From contig NZ_CP077097.1 of assembly GCF_014269225.2 (NCBI RefSeq), forward strand, positions 5,095,001 through 5,159,000: DNA of 64,000 nt, read 5' to 3'. Below the pieces are notes generated by a model that searched no databases, was not told where the DNA came from, and was given only the letters and a program-made list of their open reading frames with translations. The stretch is from Pseudomonas anuradhapurensis. Its GTDB lineage: Bacteria; Pseudomonadota; Gammaproteobacteria; Pseudomonadales; Pseudomonadaceae. This document shows positions 55,619 through 64,000 of this stretch, piece by piece (positions within the stretch are counted from its first letter, which is position 1; each line of letters opens with the position of its first letter). The translations under genes were made by a program, and so were the position numbers.

Positions 55619-56917
55619 TTACAGAGGCTTCTCGAAGATTTTCGAATTGCGCTGGTAGTTGTACAGCGAAGCCCGCGCCGCCGGCAGCCGCTCCACGCCA
55701 CTCGGTGCGAACCCGCGCTCGCGGAACCAGTGCGCGGTGCGCGTGGTAAGCACGAACAGGGTCTTGAGCCCCGCCTCCCGCGCCCGGCCCTCGATACGCG
55801 CCAGCAGCTCGTCGCCGCGCCCGCCGTGACGGTACTCCGGGTTCACCGCCAGGCACGCCAGCTCGCCGGCATCGGAGTCGGCAATCGGGTACAACGCCGC
55901 GCAGGCGATGATCATGCCTTCGCGCTCGACGACGCTGAACTGCTCGATCTCCCGCTCCAGCACTTCGCGCGAACGGCGCACCAGGATGCCCTGCTCTTCC
56001 AGGGGGCTGATCAGTTCCAGCAGGCCGCCGACATCATCGATGGTCGCCTCGCGCACCACTTCGAACTGCTCCTGCGAAACCAGCGTACCGCCACCGCCAC
56101 GGGTAAACAGCTCGGTCAGCAGGGCTCCGTCCTCGGCATAGCTGACGATATGGCTACGCGCCACCCCGCCTTTGCAGGCTTCTGCAGCAGCATCCAGCAA
56201 TTCAGCCTGGTAGTCGCTGCCCAAGCGCTGCAGATGCGGGGCAACCTGTTGTGGGCGCAGCTCGCGCACCAGCTTGCCGTCCTCATCCAGCAGGCCCGGC
56301 TCGGCGCCGAACAGCAGCAGCTTGTCGGCACCCAGCTCGATGGCAGCACGGGTGGCTACGTCTTCGCAGGCCAGGTTGAAGATTTCCCCCGTGGGTGAGT
56401 AGCCCAACGGCGACAACAGCACAATGGAACGCTCGTCGAGCAGGCGGCTGATACCCTTGCGGTCGACCCGGCGCACTTCGCCGGTATGGTGGTAGTCCAC
56501 CCCTTCGAGCACGCCGATCGGCCGCGCCGTGACCAGGTTGCCGGACGCCACGCGCAGCCGCGAGCCCTGCATCGGCGAAGCGGCGATGTCCATCGACAGG
56601 CGCGCCTCGATGGCCAGGCGCAGGGCACCGACGGCATCGATCACGCAATCCAGGGTGGCGGCATCGGTAATGCGCAGGCCACGGTGGTAGTGCGGGGTCA
56701 GGCCACGGTTGGCCAGGCGGCTCTCGATCTGCGGGCGCGAACCATGCACCAGCACCAGACGCACGCCAAGGCTGTGCAGCAATACCAGGTCGTGGACGAT
56801 GTTGCCGAAATTAGGGTGTTCCACCCCATCGCCAGGAAGCATGACCACGAAGGTGCAGTCGCGATGGGCGTTGATGTACGGGGAGGCATGACGCAGCCAG
56901 TTGACGTAGTCGGGCAT
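55619..56917 (-). CDS. argA: Amino-acid N-acetyltransferase ArgA
   Basis: A 432-residue N-acetylglutamate synthase, first step of arginine synthesis. The N-terminal amino-acid-kinase-like domain (FVVMLPGDGVEHPNFGNIVH, LVLVHGSRPQIESRL) binds the feedback inhibitor; the C-terminal GNAT domain (from about residue 290) contains YRHGGRGDELLARIEGRAR for acetyl-CoA. The start at 56917 gives MPDYVNWLRHASPYINAHRD, the usual N-terminus. argE, the pathway's deacetylase, lies 124 bases upstream in the same direction. Confidence 0.96.
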   Translation of the reverse strand: MPDYVNWLRHASPYINAHRDCTFVVMLPGDGVEHPNFGNIVHDLVLLHSLGVRLVLVHGSRPQIESRLANRGLTPHYHRGLRITDAATLDCVIDAVGALRLAIEARLSMDIAASPMQGSRLRVASGNLVTARPIGVLEGVDYHHTGEVRRVDRKGISRLLDERSIVLLSPLGYSPTGEIFNLACEDVATRAAIELGADKLLLFGAEPGLLDEDGKLVRELRPQQVAPHLQRLGSDYQAELLDAAAEACKGGVARSHIVSYAEDGALLTELFTRGGGGTLVSQEQFEVVREATIDDVGGLLELISPLEEQGILVRRSREVLEREIEQFSVVEREGMIIACAALYPIADSDAGELACLAVNPEYRHGGRGDELLARIEGRAREAGLKTLFVLTTRTAHWFRERGFAPSGVERLPAARASLYNYQRNSKIFEKPL

Positions 56918-57041
56918 GACAGGGCCTGTGGATAAGTGGACGGAGAACGGCGATACAGGGGGCGTTCAGGATCATCGTCGGAACAGGCTTGCGGTCACGC
57001 GCGGTCTCCTCTAGGCAGGAACGAATCAATTGGGTTGACGT

Positions 57042-58184
57042 TTAGTCCAGGCAATAATGCCGGATCAGGTCACGCAATAGACGCACGGTAGGCGCGATTC
57101 GTGACATTTCAAGGTATTCGCCGGGCTGGTGGGCACAGGCGATGTCGCCAGGGCCCAGCACGATGGTCTGGCAGCCCAGTTGCTGAAGATAAGGTGCTTC
57201 GGTGCCGAACGCCACCGCTTCGGCACGATGGCCGGTAAGACGCTCCGCCACCTGCACCAGTTCGGCGTCGGCAGCCTGCTCGAATGGCGGCACCTCCGAG
57301 AACAGCGGCGCATAGTCGATGCGCACCTCGAAGCGCTCTGCCACGGGTGCCAGCTTGTCGCGGATGGCCGCGCGCAGTTGCTCCACGTCCATGCCCGGCA
57401 GCGGGCGCAGGTCGAACTCCAGGGCGCACTGGCCGCAGATGCGGTTGGGGTTGTCGCCGCCATGGATGCAGCCAAAATTAAGGGTCGGGGTCGGCACGGT
57501 GAATTGCGGATTGCGGTAGCGTTGCTGCCATTGCTGGCGCAGGCCCATCAATTCGCCCATCACGGCGTGCATGGCCTCCATGGCGCTGCGGCCCAGGCTT
57601 GGGTCCGAGGAATGACCGCTACGCCCCAGGATGTCGATGCGGTCCATCAGGATACCTTTGTGCATGCGGATCGGCCGCAGGCCGGTGGGCTCACCGATCA
57701 CTGCCGCCCGGCCAAGCGGCTGGCCGGCGTCGGCCAGGGCGCGGGCCCCGGACATCGAGCTTTCTTCATCACAGGTGGCCAGGATCAGCAGCGGTTGCTT
57801 GAAGTCGTGCTCCAGCAGCGGGATAACCGCTTCGATGACCAGGGCGAAGAACCCCTTCATGTCGCAGCTGCCCAGGCCGACCCAGCGGCCATCGACTTCG
57901 GTCAGCTTCAGCGGATCGCTGGCCCATAGCTGGTCGTCATACGGTACGGTGTCGCTGTGCCCCGCCAGCACCAGGCCGCCTGGGCCACTGCCACGGCTGG
58001 CCAGCAGGTTGAACTTGCCGGGGCTGACCTGGCGGATGTCGCAGTTGAAGCCAAGGTCGCCCAGCCAGCCGGCCAGCAGGTCGATGACTTGGCGGTTGGA
58101 CTGGTCCAGTGCGGGCTGGGTGCAACTGACCGAGGGCGCGGCAATCAAGGCGGCGAACTGGTCTTTCAACATTGGCAACGGCAT
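57042..58184 (-). CDS. argE: Acetylornithine deacetylase ArgE
   Basis: A 380-residue zinc-dependent M20-family hydrolase releasing ornithine from N-acetylornithine. LAGHSDTVPYDDQLW supplies a metal His and Asp, GSCDMKGFFALVIEA the bridging Asp, and ATCDEESSMSG the catalytic Glu pair; a dimerisation domain lies in the middle (HSSDPSLGRSAMEAM). Start ATG 58184. In the same orientation as argA. Pseudomonads also recycle acetyl groups through ArgJ, so this enzyme may be auxiliary. Confidence 0.93.
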   Translation of the reverse strand: MPLPMLKDQFAALIAAPSVSCTQPALDQSNRQVIDLLAGWLGDLGFNCDIRQVSPGKFNLLASRGSGPGGLVLAGHSDTVPYDDQLWASDPLKLTEVDGRWVGLGSCDMKGFFALVIEAVIPLLEHDFKQPLLILATCDEESSMSGARALADAGQPLGRAAVIGEPTGLRPIRMHKGILMDRIDILGRSGHSSDPSLGRSAMEAMHAVMGELMGLRQQWQQRYRNPQFTVPTPTLNFGCIHGGDNPNRICGQCALEFDLRPLPGMDVEQLRAAIRDKLAPVAERFEVRIDYAPLFSEVPPFEQAADAELVQVAERLTGHRAEAVAFGTEAPYLQQLGCQTIVLGPGDIACAHQPGEYLEMSRIAPTVRLLRDLIRHYCLD

Positions 58185-58299
58185 GCCCGTACTCCTCGGA
58201 AACGTCCCCCATCATAGGACTATCCGCTGTCTGGAATAAACCGTTGACGGCCGACTGCTGTAGACTCTCCGCCAACCACGCCCCTCCTTCGAGCCTGTG

Positions 58300-59667
58300 A
58301 TGCACAAAGAAACCGAACTCAAGCTCCGCGCCAGCCGCGAGACCCTTGCCGCCCTGCGCGAGCACCCTCTGCTGAAAAAGCGCAACAAGTCCGGCTGGCA
58401 GACCCGCGAACTGCTCAACCAGTACTTCGACACACCCGAGCGCGAGCTTTCCGCCGCCCGTGTCGCCCTGCGCCTGCGCCGCGACGGCGAGGCCATCATC
58501 CAGACCCTCAAGTGCCGCGGCCAGAGCGTCGCCGGCCTGTCCGAGCGCAATGAGTACGAATGGCCGCTGGACAAGGTCAAGCTCGACCTGAAAAAGCTCG
58601 ACGCCACCTGCTGGCCCGCGCAATTGGCCGACCTCGACAAGAAAACCATCAAACCGCTGTTCACCACCGACTTCAGCCGTGAATACGCCGAAATCGCCTG
58701 GGGCCGTGGCAAGAGCAAGGTGGTGATCGAGGCGGCGCTTGACCAAGGCTTCGTGATCGCCGGCAAGCGCAAGGAAGAGATCTGCGAGCTGGAACTGGAG
58801 CTGCGCGAAGGTGAGCCCCAGGCCCTGCTGGAACTGGCTGCCGAGCTGGCCGCCAGCCTGCCGCTGATGCCCTGCGACATCAGCAAGGCCGAGCGCGGCT
58901 ACCGCCTGCTGGAGCCGGACAGCTACGAGCTGGGCCTGCCACACGCCGAGCTGGAAGCCGAAACCGCCGTGGACGATGCCTACGCCGCGCTGGCCTGGCA
59001 ACTGCTGGGCAGCAGCCAGCGCCTGGCCGAGCAGTACCGCCACAACGGTCACTGGCGCCTGCTGCAGGACTGGGTCGAGTGCCTGAGCGAACTGCGGGCC
59101 CTGACCGCCAGCCTGGGCCAGGCCGCCCCGCGCGCCACCACCCGCGAGCTGCGCAGCAGCCTCGACGCGCTGCTGGAAGACTGGCGCCCGCTGGTGCAGG
59201 CTGGCAACGATGACGAAGACATCCGCCGTGCCGCCCCCGAACAGTTCGCCGAAGAGCTGGAGGACGTGCGCTGGGGCCAGTTCTCGCTGGAAACCTCGCG
59301 CTGGCTGCTGGCGCGTGCCTGGACCGTGGAGCGCAAGGGCCGTGGCGAGCGCCAGGGCAAGGCGCAACTGGCCAGCTGGCTGGCACACCTGCTGGGCGAA
59401 GAGGGCCGTGCGTTGAAGCTGCCGCTGTACACCCAGCGCCCGGAAGACCTGGCCGAGCAATTGCCGCGTATCGAGCAGTTGCTGGCCTGGCTGCACCATG
59501 CCCGCCAGGTGCTGGAGGCACCACAGATGGACCGCCTGTACGGCGACCTGAAGAAGCTGCACGAGCTGGCCGAGCAGCCGATCAGCGATGAGGTGCTGGA
59601 AGCGCGTGTCGAGCAGGCCCGGGTTGTCGACCAGAGCCGCGGCTGGAAGCACTTGCTCAAGGCTTGA
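58300..59667 (+). CDS. CYTH-CHAD domain protein (inorganic triphosphatase type)
   Basis: A 455-residue cytoplasmic protein. The N-terminal CYTH domain (about 1-200) opens with KETELKLR, carrying the ExExK metal/triphosphate motif, and has further charged strands (RVALRLRRDGEAIIQTLKCR). The C-terminal CHAD-like helical region (about 215-450) is rich in Glu, Arg and Leu. The arrangement matches YgiF-like inorganic triphosphatases. ATG at 58300 is used in preference to the adjacent GTG at 58297. Divergent from argE with a 115-base gap. Confidence 0.88.
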   Translation: MHKETELKLRASRETLAALREHPLLKKRNKSGWQTRELLNQYFDTPERELSAARVALRLRRDGEAIIQTLKCRGQSVAGLSERNEYEWPLDKVKLDLKKLDATCWPAQLADLDKKTIKPLFTTDFSREYAEIAWGRGKSKVVIEAALDQGFVIAGKRKEEICELELELREGEPQALLELAAELAASLPLMPCDISKAERGYRLLEPDSYELGLPHAELEAETAVDDAYAALAWQLLGSSQRLAEQYRHNGHWRLLQDWVECLSELRALTASLGQAAPRATTRELRSSLDALLEDWRPLVQAGNDDEDIRRAAPEQFAEELEDVRWGQFSLETSRWLLARAWTVERKGRGERQGKAQLASWLAHLLGEEGRALKLPLYTQRPEDLAEQLPRIEQLLAWLHHARQVLEAPQMDRLYGDLKKLHELAEQPISDEVLEARVEQARVVDQSRGWKHLLKA

Positions 59668-59693
59668 GCCCTTCTGAAGGCTCATGCAGCCTT

Positions 59694-59799
59694 TGTGCAG
59701 CGGCCTTGCGTCGCGAAAGGGGTGCGAAGCGCCCCCACGATGCTGATATCGCCGGGACCGCTTCGCGGCCCTTTCGCGACGCAAGGCCGCTCCTACAGG
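59694..59799. repeat. Inverted pair of family-A repeats
   Basis: A direct copy (TTGTGCAGCGGCCTTGCGTC, slightly diverged) from 59694 faces an inverted copy ending CGCAAGGCCGCTCCTACAGG near 59799. It separates the convergent CYTH-CHAD and Lrp-family genes. Confidence 0.85.
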
Positions 59800-59812
59800 G
59801 GATAGCGTTGCT

Positions 59813-60283
59813 TCACCGCGACAGAGGCAGGCTGGTGGTGGACTTGATCTCTGACAGCGCCACGATCGAGTTCACCTCCTGAATCCCTGGCACGTTCGAT
59901 AGCTTTTCGAAGAAGAACCGTTCATAAGCCTCGATATCCGACGTAACGATCCGCAGCAGAAAGTCCACCGACCCCATCAGCACATAACACTCCAGCACCT
60001 CCGGAAACCCGCGGATCGCCTCGGTGAACTCGGTGAAGTTGGAGCGGCCATGAGCATTCAGTTTCACTTCGGCGAAGATCTGCGTATTCAGGCCGACCTT
60101 CTTGCGGTCCAGCAGTGTCACCTGCCCACGGATCACCCCCTCCTCCTTCAAGCGTTGGATGCGTCGCCAGCACGGCGATTGCGACAGCCCCACACGTTCG
60201 GCGATCTGCGCACTGGAGAGCGAAGCATCCTCCTGCAAGAGCTCGAGGATGCGGCGGTCGTAGGCGTCCAGCTCGCTGTGCAT
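59813..60283 (-). CDS. Lrp/AsnC-family transcriptional regulator
   Basis: A 156-residue feast/famine regulator. The N-terminal winged helix-turn-helix (LQEDASLSSAQIAERVGLSQ, then SPCWRRIQRLKEEGVI) is followed by a RAM ligand-binding domain (EVLECYVLMGSVDFLLRIVT). Such proteins sense amino acids and often control a divergent neighbour; here that is the small ACT-like gene starting 126 bases away. The effector is unknown; Lrp itself and BkdR-type regulators have similar length. Confidence 0.92.
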   Translation of the reverse strand: MHSELDAYDRRILELLQEDASLSSAQIAERVGLSQSPCWRRIQRLKEEGVIRGQVTLLDRKKVGLNTQIFAEVKLNAHGRSNFTEFTEAIRGFPEVLECYVLMGSVDFLLRIVTSDIEAYERFFFEKLSNVPGIQEVNSIVALSEIKSTTSLPLSR

Positions 60284-60409
60284 TGATTATTCTCCAGAAA
60301 GTCAAACTACGAACACTTCTATTCGCCAATACAGCGAATTGATTGAATCATAGCGAAAAAATACCCCTGCCAACGTGCAAGAATTTCTCCCACATCTGCG
60401 GAGACCAGC

Positions 60410-60715
60410 ATGAACGCACAATCCCGTACCGACGCCTGGGCCGCCACCAACGCCCACAGCACCGTGCACTACCGCCTGCAGGCCGAAGCCGAGCCTGACA
60501 GCCTGTGCCGGGTCCTCAACCTGTTCGCCCTGCAATTCCTGACCCCGCACAGCGTGCAGGTCAGCCAGCAGGATGACTGGCTGGACATCGAGGTCGGCAT
60601 CGGCGGCCTGAGCTGGCACCGGGCCGAAGTGATCGCGCAAAAGCTGCGTAACCTGGTGTGTGTGGGCGAGGTGAGCCTGACCAACCTGCAGCGGATGGAG
60701 CTGTCTGTGGTGTGA
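60410..60715 (+). CDS. Small ACT-like protein of unknown function
   Basis: A 101-residue protein I do not recognise by name. Residues ~18-100 (HYRLQAEAEPDSLCRVLNLF to VCVGEVSLTNLQRMEL) follow the beta-alpha-beta-beta-alpha-beta rhythm of an ACT domain, including a D-x-L-x-R-V-L-N-L-F first helix. It resembles small acetolactate-synthase regulatory subunits but no synthase gene is adjacent. It is divergent from the Lrp-family gene, so a link to amino-acid sensing is a reasonable guess. A ribosome site (CGGAGA) precedes ATG 60410. Confidence 0.75.
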   Translation: MNAQSRTDAWAATNAHSTVHYRLQAEAEPDSLCRVLNLFALQFLTPHSVQVSQQDDWLDIEVGIGGLSWHRAEVIAQKLRNLVCVGEVSLTNLQRMELSVV

Positions 60716-60845
60716 ACGGTTCGCTGTTTCTGTGGAAACGGGTTTACCAGCGCAAACAGCAAGATTCAGAAACGCTTCACGCCAACCATTTTCCAGCGCC
60801 CGGCTAGGCTTGATCAGCACTTCCCCATCAGGCACGGACGCCCCA

Positions 60846-62531
60846 ATGCACACCCCCGACAACCCGGCACTCGACCTCAGGCGCGTGCTCCAGGCCCTGC
60901 TCGCCGACCAGCACCTGCACGCCAACGACACCCTGCCAGTACTTGAGCACGCCAACACCCACCCCAGCACTCACCCACTGGAGCAGATCGCCGCCTGCGC
61001 CCTGGAGGACCGCCAGCACCCCGGTCAGCCCCTGGACCTGGATCGCCTCTGCCAATGGTTGGCCCACAGGGTCGGCCAGCCCTATCTGCGCATCGACCCG
61101 ATGCAACTCGACCTGACGCAGATCAGCGGCCTGATCTCCCCTGCCTTCGCCCAGCGCCATGGCATTCTCATCGTCGCCGCCGACGACACCGGTGTCACAG
61201 TCGCCAGCGCCCAGCCGTACCAGGATGACTGGCAGGCCGACCTGGCCCGCAGCCTGGGCCGGCCGATACGTCGCGTGCTGGCCAGCCCGCTGCAGATTCG
61301 TCAGGCAGGACAGTCATTCCACCGGCTGGTTCAGTCGGTCAAGGGTGCGCAAAACCAGCAATCGGCCAGCCTCGGTGAACTCGAGCAGCTGCTGGAACTG
61401 GGCAAGCGCCAGGCCGAGGCCAGCGCCGACGACGCCCATATCGTGCATATCGTCGACTGGCTGCTGCAGTACGCCATCGAACAACGCGCCAGCGACATCC
61501 ACCTGGAGCCCCGCCGTGACCAGGGCCAGCTGCGCTACCGCATCGATGGTCTGCTGCACTGCGTGTATGCCTTCCCGGCCGGGGTCACCCTGGCGCTGGT
61601 CAGCCGCCTGAAACATCTGGCACGCATGGACGTCGCGGAAAAACGCCGGCCACAGGATGGCCGCCTGCAAAGCTGCCTGCCTGGCGGCGCCGAGGTGGAG
61701 CTGCGGCTGTCGACCCTGCCGACCCCGTTCGGCGAGAAACTGGTGCTGCGCCTGTTCGACCCGCAACAGTTGCAAGAGGGCTTCGATCGCCTCGGCCTGG
61801 AAGGGTCGCAACTGGCGCAATGGCAAGGCCTGCTGCAGCAGCGCCAGGGCATCATCCTGGTCACCGGCCCGACCGGTTCCGGCAAGACCAGCACGCTGTA
61901 CGCCAGCCTCAAGCTGCTGGCCACGCCGCAAGTCAATCTGTGCACCATCGAGGACCCCATCGAGCGCCTGGAGCCCGCATTCAATCAGTTGCAGGTACAG
62001 CCCGCCCTGGACCTGGGCTTTGCCAATGGGGTACGGGCCCTGCTGCGCCAGGACCCGGATATCATCATGATCGGCGAAATTCGCGACCGCGAAACTGCCC
62101 TGGTGGCGGTACAGGCGGCGCTGACCGGTCATCTGGTGCTATCCACCCTGCATACCAACGACGCCTGCAGTGCAATCACCCGCCTGCAGGAATTGGGCGT
62201 GGCCGACTACCTGATCAAGGCGACCCTGGTAGGCGTCATGGCTCAGCGCCTGGTGCGTACGCTGTGCGCAGATTGCCGCGGCGCAGTGACAATGCCCGCC
62301 GCCCAGCCCTGCCGTACCTGCCGGGGCACTGGGTTCCACGGCCGCACTGGCTTGTTCGAACTGCTGGTGCCCAGCGATAGCCTGCGCGCACAAATAGGCC
62401 CCGGCAGCGATCTGGCCAGTTTGCGGCGCCAGGCAAAGGCCGATGGCCTGCTCGACTTGCGGACTTGTGGGGAGACCAAGGTAGCCTGCGGGCAGACCCG
62501 ACAAGAGGAAGTGCTACGGGTCTGTTCGTAG
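60846..62531 (+). CDS. GspE/PilB-family secretion ATPase, orphan
   Basis: A 561-residue hexameric traffic ATPase of the type II secretion/type IV pilus family. An N-terminal MshEN-like domain is followed by Walker A GPTGSGKTS, the Asp box EDPIERLEPAFNQLQV, Walker B RQDPDIIMIGEIRD and the His box LTGHLVLSTLHTND. A C-terminal zinc element is present (CADC and CRTC, followed by GTGFHGRTGLFELL). ATG 60846 gives MHTPDNPALDLRRVLQALLA; the longer frame enters the intergenic region. No other secretion or pilus gene is in the window, so it must work with a system elsewhere or be a relic. Confidence 0.88.
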   Translation: MHTPDNPALDLRRVLQALLADQHLHANDTLPVLEHANTHPSTHPLEQIAACALEDRQHPGQPLDLDRLCQWLAHRVGQPYLRIDPMQLDLTQISGLISPAFAQRHGILIVAADDTGVTVASAQPYQDDWQADLARSLGRPIRRVLASPLQIRQAGQSFHRLVQSVKGAQNQQSASLGELEQLLELGKRQAEASADDAHIVHIVDWLLQYAIEQRASDIHLEPRRDQGQLRYRIDGLLHCVYAFPAGVTLALVSRLKHLARMDVAEKRRPQDGRLQSCLPGGAEVELRLSTLPTPFGEKLVLRLFDPQQLQEGFDRLGLEGSQLAQWQGLLQQRQGIILVTGPTGSGKTSTLYASLKLLATPQVNLCTIEDPIERLEPAFNQLQVQPALDLGFANGVRALLRQDPDIIMIGEIRDRETALVAVQAALTGHLVLSTLHTNDACSAITRLQELGVADYLIKATLVGVMAQRLVRTLCADCRGAVTMPAAQPCRTCRGTGFHGRTGLFELLVPSDSLRAQIGPGSDLASLRRQAKADGLLDLRTCGETKVACGQTRQEEVLRVCS

Positions 62532-62621
62532 GCAAAAACGGCTTGTATTCAAGGAACTTAGCTCGTTGCCGCAAATCCAACCGCGCATCTTCAACCCTCA
62601 CCCCTTTCGAGGTGTTTCAAC

Positions 62622-62936
62622 ATGCGTCTCAAAACCGCCATCGCCGCCGCTGCCTTGCTTTCGCTGCCTATTGGCTCGGCCATGGCCGATACCTTCTGGC
62701 GTAACGTGATGACCACTGGTGCTACCACGGCATCGAGCTACCTGACCTCGGGGGACCACAAGCTGGTGATGGCGGCGCAGGATGACGCCGGCAGCTTCGT
62801 GGCCAGCGAAGGCGCGATTCGTGGGCCGTTCCTGGAAGCGGCAATTCGTCAGGCCCGCGCCGAGAACCCGGGCCTGCAGGCCACCGACATGGAACTGGCC
62901 AATGCCATTCTGGCCAAGAATGCCGTAGCCGAGTAA
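62622..62936 (+). CDS. DUF2388-family exported protein
   Basis: A 104-residue protein with a signal peptide (LKTAIAAAALLSLPIGSAMA, cleavage after about residue 22). The mature part has the DUF2388 pattern DTFWRNVMTTGATTASSYLT, then DDAGSFVASEGAIRGPFLEA and a conserved alpha-helical end. The family is small, largely pseudomonad and of unknown function. Probably periplasmic. A ribosome site is weak (TTTCGAGGTG) but suitably placed before ATG 62622. Confidence 0.86.
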   Translation: MRLKTAIAAAALLSLPIGSAMADTFWRNVMTTGATTASSYLTSGDHKLVMAAQDDAGSFVASEGAIRGPFLEAAIRQARAENPGLQATDMELANAILAKNAVAE

Positions 62937-62947
62937 CCGCGTCGCCT

Positions 62948-62971
62948 GCTTCGCGGGCATGCCCGCGAAGC
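62948..62971. repeat. Perfect 24-base palindrome (solitary REP half)
   Basis: GCTTCGCGGGCA and TGCCCGCGAAGC meet without a loop, the core of a family-B element without its GCTCCCACA tail or partner. It lies between the convergent DUF2388 and gcvP genes. Confidence 0.8.
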
Positions 62972-62992
62972 ATTCAACAGCGATCTGCAGCC

Positions 62993-64000
62993 CTACCGAT
63001 AAGCCTCCACCGGCACACAAGCACAGAACAGATTCCTGTCCCCATAAACGTTGTCGACCCGGTTCACCGTCGGCCAGTACTTGTGCTGTCGTACGTGAGC
63101 ACTGGGCGCCACCGCCTGCTCCAGGCTATAGGGCCTGTCCCACGCCCCCAGCACGTCAGCTAGCGTATGCGGCGCATGCTTGAGCGGGTTGTTCTCCGCC
63201 GGCCAGTTACCCTCCTGCACTTCGCCGATTTCCGCGCGAATCGCCAGCATCGCCTCGACGAACCGGTCCAGTTCGGCCTTCGACTCACTCTCCGTCGGCT
63301 CGACCATCAGCGTGCCCGGCACCGGGAAGGACATGGTCGGCGCATGGAAGCCATAGTCCATCAGGCGCTTGGCCACATCCTCTTCACTGATACCGGTCAG
63401 CGCCTTCAGGGGGCGCAGGTCGAGGATGCACTCATGCGCCACCCGCTGGTTGCGCCCGCGGTAGAGCACGGGGAAGGCGCCGCTCAACTGGCTGGCCAGG
63501 TAGTTGGCCGAAAGGATCGCCACTTCGCTGGCATCAGCCAGCTGTGGGCCCATCATGGCGATGTACATCCAGCTGATCGGCAAGATGCTCGCACTCCCCC
63601 AGGGCGCGGCACTGACTGCACTGTTGTTCGGCTCCAGGCCGGGTACCGGCACCACCGGGTGGCTGGCAACGAACGGTTTGAGGTGCTCGCGGATGCCGAT
63701 CGGGCCCATGCCGGGGCCGCCACCGCCGTGGGGTATGCAGAACGTCTTGTGCAGGTTCATGTGGGAAACGTCGGCGCCAATATCGGCCGGGCGCGCCAGC
63801 CCCACCTGGGCATTGAGGTTGGCGCCATCCATGTACACCTGGCCACCGTGCTGGTGCACAACTTCGCAGATTTCGCGAATGCCCTCTTCGTATACGCCGT
63901 GGGTCGACGGGTAGGTGATCATCAGGCACGACAGGCGGTCTGCGGCGGCGTGCGCCTTGGCCTTGAGGTCGGCCAGGTCAACGTTGCCATGGTCGTCGCA
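62993..64000 (-). CDS. gcvP: Glycine dehydrogenase (decarboxylating) GcvP, C-terminal part
   Basis: The last 335 residues of the P-protein of the glycine cleavage system; the gene continues beyond the right edge. The visible start [20 protein letters not shown] leads into [19 protein letters not shown]. The PLP-binding lysine lies in [35 protein letters not shown] and the ending [11 protein letters not shown] are the normal C-terminus. It decarboxylates glycine with PLP and passes the aminomethyl group to GcvH. Confidence 0.96.
   Translation of the reverse strand, partial: CDDHGNVDLADLKAKAHAAADRLSCLMITYPSTHGVYEEGIREICEVVHQHGGQVYMDGANLNAQVGLARPADIGADVSHMNLHKTFCIPHGGGGPGMGPIGIREHLKPFVASHPVVPVPGLEPNNSAVSAAPWGSASILPISWMYIAMMGPQLADASEVAILSANYLASQLSGAFPVLYRGRNQRVAHECILDLRPLKALTGISEEDVAKRLMDYGFHAPTMSFPVPGTLMVEPTESESKAELDRFVEAMLAIRAEIGEVQEGNWPAENNPLKHAPHTLADVLGAWDRPYSLEQAVAPSAHVRQHKYWPTVNRVDNVYGDRNLFCACVPVEAYR

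Overview
The window looks like a chromosomal segment from the Pseudomonas putida group. The GC content is high, and most intergenic gaps carry two families of short palindromic repeats typical of these genomes. The gene content and order are those of a pseudomonad chromosome: cadA/cadR, thyA-lgt, rppH-ptsP, ilvA/rpiA, serA, sbp-cysTWA with oscA, a triABC-type pump, the spu polyamine cluster, argA/argE, and gcvP at the right edge. This is a judgement from protein and gene-order recognition; no database was searched.

Left part (1-24650). The region opens with a truncated ABC ATPase of the 2-aminoethylphosphonate type and its likely LysR regulator. It continues with the divergent cadA/cadR metal-resistance pair around an obvious MerR-type operator, an exporter-lgt-thyA run, a TANGO2-like NRDE protein, the rppH-ptsP pair, a HAD phosphatase, ilvA and rpiA (divergent), two tandem SdiA-regulated-type proteins, and a FAA hydrolase plus a D-2-hydroxyglutarate-dehydrogenase-like flavoprotein divergent from serA. 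A run of small envelope or unknown-function genes follows (DUF4399, a solute-binding protein lacking its second lobe, DUF523, a 2OG-Fe(II) oxygenase, DUF2059, a lipase-like hydrolase).

Accessory island (about 24740-28045). A DUF6436 thioredoxin-like protein precedes an S-type-pyocin-like HNH DNase bacteriocin. That bacteriocin frame is continuous for 734 codons but is interrupted by two in-frame amber codons. It overlaps an apparently intact Im9-like immunity gene. The leader carries an inverted repeat that would enclose the ribosome binding site and pair the start codon. The nuclease and immunity end is visibly poorer in GC than the rest of the gene.

Sulfur and export part (28047-44330). 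This holds maa, a penicillin-acylase/AHL-acylase-like enzyme, an alpha/beta hydrolase, an orphan metQ, a sigma-54-activator-like ATPase without GAFTGA motif or DNA-binding domain, an RBBP9-type hydrolase, the cysTWA sulfate importer with sbp and oscA, and a TriABC-type RND pump with two adaptor proteins. AT-rich patches with TTATTC words precede metQ, the hydrolase and oscA and may mark a sulfur-starvation regulon.

Right part (44440-64000). A REP-associated tyrosine transposase sits between two inverted REP pairs. The spuBCDEFGH polyamine operon follows, divergent from a second glutamine-synthetase-like gene (spuI-like). Then come argA, argE, a CYTH-CHAD protein, an Lrp/AsnC regulator divergent from a small ACT-like protein, an orphan GspE-type ATPase, a DUF2388 protein, and the 3' half of gcvP running off the right edge.
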